Shown here piece by piece: positions 20,756 through 26,237 of a stretch of 26,237 nucleotides of DNA. How positions within the stretch are numbered: the first letter of the stretch is position 1; every line of letters begins with the position of its first letter. The DNA is from Burkholderiales bacterium (lineage in GTDB: Bacteria; Pseudomonadota; Gammaproteobacteria; Burkholderiales; SG8-41): NCBI GenBank assembly GCA_019746155.1, contig JAIESJ010000234.1, positions 1 to 26,237 of the forward strand. The letters are read 5' to 3'. Both the position numbers and the translations under genes were made by a program. The notes beneath the pieces were generated by a model. That model saw only the letters and a program-made list of their open reading frames with translations, was not told the origin of the DNA and searched no databases.

Positions 20756-21664
20756 ATGGCTGACAGACGTTTACAGGTGTTCTATACCGTGGCCAGGCAG
20801 TTGAGCTTCACCAAGGCGGCCGAGCAACTGTTCATGACGCAGCCGGCCGTGACCTTCCAGGTCAAGCAGCTCGAGGAGCATTTCAATGCGCGGCTCTTCG
20901 AGCGCAGCCACGGCAAGATTGCGCTGACACCCACCGGCAGGCTGGTGATGGAGTATGCCGAGAAGATACTCGGCCTGTCGGAGGAAATGGAAACGCGCGT
21001 CGGCGAGCTGACCGGCACGATGAGCGGGCCCCTGCTGCTGGGCGCGAGCACCACCATTGCCGAATTCATGCTGCCACAGATGCTGGGCGAATTCAAGGCG
21101 CGGCATCCCCAGGTGCAGACGCACATGACGGTCGCCAACTCGGAGACCATAGAGCAGCGCGTCGCCGATTATTCGCTCGACCTCGGCCTGATCGAATCGC
21201 CGGCGCATCTGCCGAGCCTGCATATCGAAGTATGCTGCGACGACGAGCTGGTGATGATTTGCGCGCCGGGACACAGGCTGGCAAACAGCGGCGGCGTCAC
21301 GCCGCAGCAGATCATCGGCGAGCCGTACGTCAGCCGCGAAACCGGCTCGGGCACGCGCGAATTTGCCGACAATTACTTCCGGCAGTGCAAGCTATCGCCC
21401 GAAGATCTGAACATCGTGATGGAGCTTGGCAGCCCGGAAGCGATCAAGGGCGTGGTCGGAACCGGGATCGGGGTTTCCATCGTATCGCGCGCCACCATCA
21501 TCAAGGAGGTCAAGCTCGGGATGCTGGTCGCGGTGCCGCTCCAGCCGCGGCTCATTCGGCCGCTGTCCCTGGTCTATCCCAAGGAGAAGTTCCGCTCCAA
21601 GCTGCTCGGCACGTTCGTCGAATTCGCGACCGCCCGCATGAGGCAGATGGCCGGCACGGCATGA
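20756..21664 (+). CDS. LysR-family transcriptional regulator
   Basis: 302 residues from ATG 20756. The longer open frame upstream runs through repeat DNA. The N-terminal winged helix-turn-helix spans residues about 4-63 (LQVFYTVARQLSFTKAAEQL, then MTQPAVTFQVKQLEEHF and LFERSHGKIALTPTG). It is followed by the linker helix and a periplasmic-binding-like effector domain beginning near residue 90 (MSGPLLLGASTTIAEFMLPQ). The sequence resembles CysL/CbbR-type regulators, but the effector cannot be named. Its stop overlaps the ATG of the amidotransferase-like gene (ATGA), so the two are co-translated. LysR regulators usually control a divergent gene, which here would be the 133-aa membrane protein and perhaps lplT. 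Confidence 0.93.
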   Translation: MADRRLQVFYTVARQLSFTKAAEQLFMTQPAVTFQVKQLEEHFNARLFERSHGKIALTPTGRLVMEYAEKILGLSEEMETRVGELTGTMSGPLLLGASTTIAEFMLPQMLGEFKARHPQVQTHMTVANSETIEQRVADYSLDLGLIESPAHLPSLHIEVCCDDELVMICAPGHRLANSGGVTPQQIIGEPYVSRETGSGTREFADNYFRQCKLSPEDLNIVMELGSPEAIKGVVGTGIGVSIVSRATIIKEVKLGMLVAVPLQPRLIRPLSLVYPKEKFRSKLLGTFVEFATARMRQMAGTA

Positions 21665-22410
21665 AACAGTTTCTGGTGGTGCAGCACACCTATTCGGAGT
21701 TTCTCGGCGGCATCGAGAAGCAGCTCGAAAACCGCGGCATCGGCTTCAATTATTTCCGTCCTTTCACCGGGCAGGCTCTGCCCGCGAGCGCGCTGCAGTA
21801 TGATGCATTATGGCTGCTGGGCGGCGCCTGGCCCGTGACCGACCGCGAGCATTGCCCCTGGCTTGACGACGAGCTGAAACTGGTCACCGCATTCCGGCGC
21901 GCCGGGCGTCCGGTGATGGGTTTCGGCACCGGGGGGCTGCTGGTTGCGCAGGCGGCGGGCGGTATTGCACACGCCGAGCCCGCGCAGCGCGCCTACTGGA
22001 CGACGGCGCGCAGGACCGATGCCGGCAGAGACGATCCCGTCGCCGCCGCAGTCGACGGCAGGAAAGTGCTGGTGATGGCGAACGGCCGCGTCGATCTGCC
22101 GCCGGAGATCAAGCCGGTACTGACGGACGAAGCCGGGGAATGGATCGCGGTGCGCAGCGGTGATCTGGCGTACGGCCTGCTGTTCCGCCCGGAACTCAAG
22201 CCGGGCATGCTGGAGGACATGATCATGGAAGAGGACAGGCCGCTGCCCGACAATATTGGCGAGCTGCTCGATCAGGCTCGTGCGCAGTGGAGCGAGTCGC
22301 AGCGTACTGCCGACCTCGTGGTCGCGGCGCTGGTGTCGGCGCTCGATTTGATGCGGGAGCGGCGCAAGATGCCGGTGTTTACGTTAAATCCTGTGAAGGG
22401 TGAAGAGTGA
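21661..22410 (+). CDS. Class I glutamine amidotransferase-like protein lacking catalytic Cys and His
   Basis: 249 residues, ATG overlapping the LysR stop. The fold of class I amidotransferases is clear: MKQFLVVQHTYSEFLGGIEK, ALWLLGGAWPV, then RPVMGFGTGGLLVAQAAGG and YGLLFRPELKPGMLEDMI. The nucleophile elbow normally reads G-x-C-x-G; here it is G-F-G-T-G, so Gly89 replaces the Cys. The usual F-H-P-E reads F-R-P-E, so Arg176 replaces the His while Glu178 stays. It should not hydrolyse glutamine. A binding, regulatory or scaffold role with the LysR protein is possible but unproven. The stop codon lies in the third unit of the following GTGAAGG repeat, so the last residues (VKGEE) are repeat-encoded. 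Confidence 0.85.
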   Translation: MKQFLVVQHTYSEFLGGIEKQLENRGIGFNYFRPFTGQALPASALQYDALWLLGGAWPVTDREHCPWLDDELKLVTAFRRAGRPVMGFGTGGLLVAQAAGGIAHAEPAQRAYWTTARRTDAGRDDPVAAAVDGRKVLVMANGRVDLPPEIKPVLTDEAGEWIAVRSGDLAYGLLFRPELKPGMLEDMIMEEDRPLPDNIGELLDQARAQWSESQRTADLVVAALVSALDLMRERRKMPVFTLNPVKGEE

Positions 22411-22476
22411 AGAGTGAAGGGTGAAGGGTGAAGGGTGAAGGGTGAAGGGTGAAGGGTGAAGGGTGAAGGGTGAAGG
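22393..22476 (+). repeat. Twelve-unit GTGAAGG tandem repeat spanning a stop and a start codon
   Basis: Exactly 12 heptamers (84 bp). Units 2 and 3 are GTGAAGA, all others GTGAAGG. The amidotransferase-like gene ends in unit 3 and the next gene starts at the GTG of unit 11. Each unit carries a purine-rich GAAGG and a GTG, so the array provides both a ribosome binding site and a start codon. Reading any frame through three units meets a TGA. Confidence 0.97.
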
Positions 22477-22816
22477 GAAAAAGCTGCTTGAACTGTTCGG
22501 GAGACTCGATGATCGGCAGCAGGAAACGCTGATCGAGTTTGCCGAGTTTTTGGCGACCCGCGCCACACAGGGTGGTGATACCGGGCTGCCCGCGTCGGCC
22601 GAACCGTTGCCCATAGCGCGCCCTGCGGAAGAGACGGTGGTGATGGCGATCAAGCGCCTGGCGCAGACCTACCCCATGCTCGACCGCCGGAAGCTGTTCA
22701 GCGATACCTCGAAATTCGTGGCGCAGCACGCGCTCGAGGGCCGCCCCGCGGCGGAAGTGATAGACGAACTGGAAGTGGTGTTTTCCCGCCATTACGAGAA
22801 ACTAAAGGACTCATGA
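22463..22816 (+). CDS. Hypothetical protein, 117 aa, start codon within a tandem repeat
   Basis: The GTG start is the first base of unit 11 of the GTGAAGG array. The preceding unit supplies a GAAGGG Shine-Dalgarno, and upstream frames are closed by TGA. The protein is helical and charged: LLELFGRLDDRQQETLIEFA, then VVMAIKRLAQTYPMLDRRKL and FVAQHALEGRPAAEVIDELE. The middle (residues about 37-53) is Pro/Ala-rich. No family was recognised with confidence. Codon use is like its neighbours, so it is probably a real gene of the LysR-amidotransferase group. The gap to alr is 95 bp and includes another heptamer repeat. Confidence 0.75.
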   Translation: MKGEGKKLLELFGRLDDRQQETLIEFAEFLATRATQGGDTGLPASAEPLPIARPAEETVVMAIKRLAQTYPMLDRRKLFSDTSKFVAQHALEGRPAAEVIDELEVVFSRHYEKLKDS

Positions 22817-22873
22817 CCGAGTGCGGGAGAGCGATCGTTTGCGATACGGGTGACCAGCACGCCTGAGTTCGGC

Positions 22874-22901
22874 TTTTCACCCTTCACCCTTCACCCTTCA
22901 C
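22874..22901 (-). repeat. Heptamer repeat upstream of alr (GTGAAGG on the minus strand)
   Basis: TTTTCAC followed by three exact CCTTCAC units, ending 10 bp before the alr ATG. On the plus strand it is pyrimidine-rich and cannot serve as a Shine-Dalgarno; no other good site is visible before alr. Confidence 0.9.
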
Positions 22902-22911
22902 GTCTAGATCA

Positions 22912-23982
22912 ATGCCCCGCCCCATTTCCGCCACCGTCAGCCTGGGTGCCCTGCGCCATAACCTGGCCGTGGTGCGCCGGCATGCGCCGCGTTCTCGCGT
23001 GTTTGCGGTGGTCAAGGCCAATGCCTATGGCCATGGTCTCGACCGCGCCGCGCGGGCAATGGGCGATGCCGACGGTTTTGCGCTGCTCGAACTCGACGCC
23101 GCAGTGAGGCTGCGCGAAGCGGGCTGTCAGCAGCGCATCGTGCTGCTCGAAGGTTTTTTCGATGCGTGCGATCTGCCGGTGCTGGCCGAACACGGGCTGG
23201 GCGCGGTGGTTCATAGCAGCGATCAGCTCAAATTGCTCCGGGAATCGCCGCCCGGCAGCGGGCTCGACGTGCTGCTCAAAATCAACACCGGCATGAACCG
23301 CCTGGGATTCAGTCCCGCCGCTTTTCCGGCAGCGCTCGCCGCTCTCCGGTCCAATCCCGCGGTCGGGCAGATCACGCTCATGACACACTTCGCCAACGCC
23401 GACGACGAACGCGGCGTGGCGTGGCAAATGGCGGCATTCGAGCGGCTCGCCGGAAACGTCAGGCTGCCGCGCAGCCTCGCCAACTCGGCGGCAATCCTGC
23501 GTTATCCCGAGACCCACTTCGACTGGGTGCGTCCCGGCATCATGCTCTATGGCAGCTCGCCGTTTGGCGACCGGGCCGCAGTCGAGTTCGGGCTGCAGCC
23601 CGCCATGACGCTGACAAGTGAAATCATCGCCGTCCAGCAACTCAGGCGCGGCGACACGGTGGGCTACGGCGGCATGTTCACCGCCGAACGCGACATGCGC
23701 GTCGGTGTCGTCGCCTGCGGCTACGCCGACGGCTATCCGCGCCACGCGCCGAACGGCACGCCGGTTGCGGTCGAGGGTCGGCTCGCCGGCACCGTCGGCC
23801 GCGTGTCGATGGACATGCTGTGCGTGGACCTGAGCGCTGTCCCGCAGGCGCGCGTCGGATCGCGCGTCGTGCTGTGGGGGGAAGGCAATCCGGTGGAAAA
23901 CGTGGCCCAGGCGGCGGGCACGGTCGGATACGAATTGTTATGCGCACTGGCGCCGCGCGTGCCGGTGGTCGAAACAGAGTGA
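22912..23982 (+). CDS. alr: Alanine racemase
   Basis: 356 residues, ATG 22912. A PLP enzyme interconverting L- and D-alanine for peptidoglycan, cytoplasmic. Lys35 in VVKANAYGHG forms the internal aldimine. Tyr252 in TVGYGGMFTA is the second catalytic base. Also present are NTGMNRLG, MTHFANAD, WVRPGIMLYG and GRVSMDML. Length and order are standard. It lies between the LysR group and radA, a familiar betaproteobacterial arrangement. No obvious ribosome binding site is visible (GTCTAGATCA precedes the ATG), so translation may be weak or the upstream repeat may have displaced the original leader. Confidence 0.96.
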   Translation: MPRPISATVSLGALRHNLAVVRRHAPRSRVFAVVKANAYGHGLDRAARAMGDADGFALLELDAAVRLREAGCQQRIVLLEGFFDACDLPVLAEHGLGAVVHSSDQLKLLRESPPGSGLDVLLKINTGMNRLGFSPAAFPAALAALRSNPAVGQITLMTHFANADDERGVAWQMAAFERLAGNVRLPRSLANSAAILRYPETHFDWVRPGIMLYGSSPFGDRAAVEFGLQPAMTLTSEIIAVQQLRRGDTVGYGGMFTAERDMRVGVVACGYADGYPRHAPNGTPVAVEGRLAGTVGRVSMDMLCVDLSAVPQARVGSRVVLWGEGNPVENVAQAAGTVGYELLCALAPRVPVVETE

Positions 23983-24070
23983 CAGGGGACGCAGCGGGCA
24001 GCGGATTGCTGAAAATGTGCCATGCCGGGTGTATCATCCCTGCGGACCTTCTCGGGATGGGCGACACGAT

Positions 24071-24570
24071 ATGTTCGAACCAAAGACGGGTATGCCGCTG
24101 GGCGGCGTGGCAAACGCTGCAGGGGGCCAGGCGCGCGGCGCGGCGCTGCCGCCCGGCTCAAGGCGTGTTAACGGCTATGTCGCTGCTGTGGCCTTGGTCG
24201 CCATCGCATTCGGCCTGAGATATGGATTGTACGGAGGACTCGACAATCACCTGCCGTTCGGTTTTTTCCTGCCGGCGGCGATGCTTGCCGCGTGGTACGG
24301 CGGGATGGGGCCGGGGATGCTGGCTGCGGCGAGCGGATTGCTGCTGGGCGATTTTTTTTCCTGCCGCCGCATCATGCCTGGGGCCCGCTGGGGGAAGCCG
24401 AGCGGACCGCGCTCGGCGTCTATGCGGTCACTTCGACATTGGCCGTGATTCTGATAGGAAATCTGAAGAACCGCGTGTGCGCCTTGGAATGCGAGCTCGC
24501 CAGGCGCCCGGCCGCCGCTCCGGCTGTGTCGTCATCCGCGCCAGCTTCCGGGCGCGAGGCGGCGTCATAA
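24071..24570 (+). pseudogene. DUF4118-like membrane protein, frameshifted at a T8 run
   Basis: From ATG 24071 the first frame gives a Gly/Ala-rich start, then two to three hydrophobic segments (YVAAVALVAIAFGLRYGLYG, HLPFGFFLPAAMLAAWYGG, PGMLAAASGLLLGDFF). These resemble the KdpD-type DUF4118 four-helix membrane module. At 24352-24359 there are eight T. The frame that continues the protein sensibly (FFFLPPHHAWGPLGEAERTA, LGVYAVTSTLAVILIGNLKN) needs nine T. It runs to a TAA at 24568-24570. Without the extra base the product ends in junk near 24448. Either a sequencing error, a true null allele or slippage at the homopolymer. No histidine-kinase part is present, so function is unknown. Confidence 0.65.
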
Positions 24571-24623
24571 TAAATACCCGCCGGATAGCGATAGGGCAGC
24601 GCGTGATCAAGGCCGGCTGACGC

Positions 24624-25994
24624 ATGGCAAAACCCAAATCTGTCTATTCGTGTACCGAATGCGGCGGCCAGGTCCTGAAGTGGCAGGGGCAGTGTCCGCA
24701 CTGCCAGCAGTGGAACACGCTGGTCGAAACCGTCGCCGAGACCGCGCCCACCAGCAATCGCTTCGGCCTGATCGCCGAAACCGGCAAGCTGCAGCGTCTC
24801 TCGGAAATCGAGGCGCGCGAGGAGGCCCGCGTGCCGAGCGGCATCCCCGAGTTCGACCGCGTGCTGGGCGGCGGGCTCATCGCCGGCGCGGTGGTGCTGA
24901 TCGGCGGCGATCCGGGTATCGGCAAGTCGACGCTGCTGCTGCAGTCGCTGGCCGAAATCGGCGCCGGGCGCCGCGTGCTCTATGTGAGCGGCGAGGAGTC
25001 GCCGCAGCAGATCGCGCTGCGCGCAAGACGCCTCGGTCTCGATGCGCGCCGCGTGCACGTGCTGGCCGAAATCAATCTCGAAAAAATCCAGTCGGTCATC
25101 ACCGGGGACAGGCCGGAAGTCGCGGTGATCGATTCGATCCAGACGCTGTATTCGGGCGCGCTGCAGTCGGCGCCCGGCTCGGTGGCGCAGGTGCGCGAGT
25201 GCGCGGCGCAGTTGACGCGTCTTGCCAAGGCGAGCGGCACCACCGTCGTGTTCGTCGGCCATGTGACCAAGGAAGGCGCGCTTGCCGGGCCGCGCGTGCT
25301 GGAGCACATGGTTGACACCGTGCTCTATTTCGAGGGCGATACGCATTCGAGCTTTCGCCTGATCCGCGCCTTCAAGAACCGCTATGGCGCGGTCAACGAG
25401 CTCGGCGTATTCGCGATGACCGACAAGGGATTGAAAGGCGTGTCGAACCCGTCGGCGCTGTTTTTGTCGCAGCACGGCGGCGAAGTCGCCGGCTCGTGCG
25501 TGATGGTGACGCAGGAGGGCACGCGCCCCATGCTGGTCGAAATCCAGGCGCTGGTCGACGAGGCGCACGCGCCCAATCCGCGCCGGCTTTCGGTCGGACT
25601 GGAGCAGAACCGGCTGGCACTCCTGCTCGCGGTGCTGCACCGGCACGCCGGCATCGCGTGTTTCGACCAGGATGTGTTCGTGAATGCGGTGGGGGGCGTG
25701 CGCATCACCGAACCGGCTGCCGACCTGGCGGTGCTGATGGCGATCGTGTCCTCGCTGCGGAACCGGCCGCTGCCGACCAAGCTGGTGGTGTTCGGTGAAA
25801 TCGGGCTCGCCGGTGAAATCCGCCCGGTGCAGCGCGGCCAGGAGCGGCTCAAGGAGGCCGCCAAGCTCGGGTTTACGCAGGCGCTGATTCCGAAAGCCAA
25901 CCTGCCCAAGCAGGCGATTGCAGGTCTGGAGGTCTTTGCCGTGGAGCGGGTCGAGCAGGCGGTAGCGCGCCTGCGCGATGCGTTCTCGGTGTAA
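24624..25994 (+). CDS. radA: DNA repair protein RadA (Sms)
   Basis: 456 residues, ATG 24624. A RecA-like ATPase promoting branch migration in recombination. The order is standard. The N-terminal zinc finger is CTEC...CPHC (Cys10, 13, 24, 27). Walker A is GGDPGIGKST from residue 94. Walker B lies in VAVIDSIQTL. The RadA-specific KNRYG is at 251-255 (KNRFG in E. coli), and a C-terminal Lon-like domain runs from about 350 (VNAVGGVRITEPAADLAVLM, FGEIGLAGEIRPV). Length is typical. It follows the frameshifted DUF4118-like gene by 53 bp. A possible promoter for the next gene lies after its stop. Confidence 0.97.
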   Translation: MAKPKSVYSCTECGGQVLKWQGQCPHCQQWNTLVETVAETAPTSNRFGLIAETGKLQRLSEIEAREEARVPSGIPEFDRVLGGGLIAGAVVLIGGDPGIGKSTLLLQSLAEIGAGRRVLYVSGEESPQQIALRARRLGLDARRVHVLAEINLEKIQSVITGDRPEVAVIDSIQTLYSGALQSAPGSVAQVRECAAQLTRLAKASGTTVVFVGHVTKEGALAGPRVLEHMVDTVLYFEGDTHSSFRLIRAFKNRYGAVNELGVFAMTDKGLKGVSNPSALFLSQHGGEVAGSCVMVTQEGTRPMLVEIQALVDEAHAPNPRRLSVGLEQNRLALLLAVLHRHAGIACFDQDVFVNAVGGVRITEPAADLAVLMAIVSSLRNRPLPTKLVVFGEIGLAGEIRPVQRGQERLKEAAKLGFTQALIPKANLPKQAIAGLEVFAVERVEQAVARLRDAFSV

Positions 25995-26026
25995 GTATTC
26001 TGTAAGTTTTCCTGATAAAACAAGGG

Positions 26027-26055
26027 TTGAAAACGTTTCCGTGAACCCGTAGAGT
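26027..26055 (+). promoter_or_regulatory. Candidate sigma-70 promoter for the acyl-CoA synthetase gene
   Basis: TTGAAA (26027-26032), a 17-base spacer and TAGAGT (26050-26055), 88 bases before the ATG at 26144. It lies in the only A/T-rich part of the radA downstream gap. No terminator for radA was seen. Confidence 0.4.
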
Positions 26056-26143
26056 TTCTTTGCACGCTGGCCGGCAGGTGCGATATAAAGAAGCATGCCA
26101 TGCTGCCACGACAAGTCCGGTTCGCAGAAGCAAGGAAACAGGC

Positions 26144-26237
26144 ATGACCCGCGTCAATCCGTATACCGTCGGTCTGGACAAGAACGCCGCCAACTATACG
26201 CCGCTCACGCCGCTGTCGCTGCTGGCGCGCACCGCTT
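26144..26237 (+). CDS. AMP-dependent acyl-CoA synthetase, N-terminal fragment (runs off window)
   Basis: ATG 26144 with AAGGAAA 6-12 bases upstream. The 31 codons visible begin MTRVNPYTVGLDKNAANYTP and continue LTPLSLLARTA. This N-terminus (Y-x-x-G-L-D-K-N-x-A-N-Y-x-P-L-[ST]-P-L-[ST]-[FL]-L-x-R) is characteristic of medium/long-chain acyl-CoA synthetases of the AMP-binding family in proteobacteria. The adenylation motifs lie outside the window, so substrate and intactness are unknown. Confidence 0.75.
   Translation, partial: MTRVNPYTVGLDKNAANYTPLTPLSLLARTA

Noticed and set aside
22393..22476. Possible CRISPR array
   Set aside because: Units are contiguous 7-mers with no spacers; a simple tandem repeat.

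Overview
The window is high-GC bacterial DNA. The best fit is a betaproteobacterium, possibly from a metagenome assembly. This is inferred from the gene order lplT / LysR regulator / alr / radA, the tsaB-rimI pair followed by a family-4 uracil-DNA glycosylase with a CbbQ/CbbO-type AAA+/VWA pair nearby, and the style of the short intergenic repeats. No rRNA or tRNA gene was recognised.

Region 1 (1-3440) is accessory DNA. It opens inside a type I-E-like CRISPR array (29-bp repeats, 32-33-bp spacers, no cas genes in view). The last regular repeat (296-324) runs directly into the middle of a Mu-like phage gene. About 0.9 kb of head-morphogenesis DNA follows (JAB-like domain, small ORF, truncated gpG-like gene). 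Then comes a repeat-spacer-repeat unit (1221-1311), and then a second Mu-like segment whose gpF-like gene also begins abruptly at a repeat and is followed by a different, complete gpG-like gene. Phage genes are cut at or within a few bases of repeats on both sides. This is either a spacer/protospacer-mediated assembly chimera or a real recombination product. The segment ends in a nested cluster of CCAAAGGGGTCG repeats and a duplicated 59-bp hairpin unit.

Region 2 (3441-8413) is chromosomal: a RidA-family gene, a remnant of an unidentified gene, a family III CoA-transferase, a small membrane protein, and tsaB-rimI. Next is the most unusual gene of the window: a REP-associated Y1 (HUH) transposase inserted in frame into the linker of a family-4 uracil-DNA glycosylase, with REP palindromes at both ends of the insertion. 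The result is one open 445-codon frame in which the diagnostic residues of both enzymes can be seen.

Region 3 (8414-12696) has a repeat island and a lemA-TPM-TPM operon for envelope proteins. It then has a decayed flavoprotein fragment, two divergent genes of unknown function, an inverted-repeat element, and a cbbQ-type AAA+ gene. Region 4 (12697-18743) has a 37-codon DedA-like remnant overlapping the start of the cbbO-type VWA gene, a vapB antitoxin whose vapC partner has lost most of its PIN domain, and a tightly packed histone-deacetylase-like / aldo-keto reductase pair. A cysteine-dioxygenase-like cupin follows.

Region 5 (18744-26237) has lplT and a small membrane protein on the minus strand. 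On the plus strand are a LysR regulator overlapping a glutamine-amidotransferase-like gene that has lost its catalytic Cys and His, a small unknown gene whose start codon lies inside a 12-unit GTGAAGG tandem repeat, alr, a frameshifted DUF4118-type membrane gene, radA, and the first 31 codons of an acyl-CoA synthetase. GTGAAGG-type heptamers occur in four intergenic spaces and seem to be a property of this genome.

All family assignments come from reading the translations and from memory of the families. No database search was possible.
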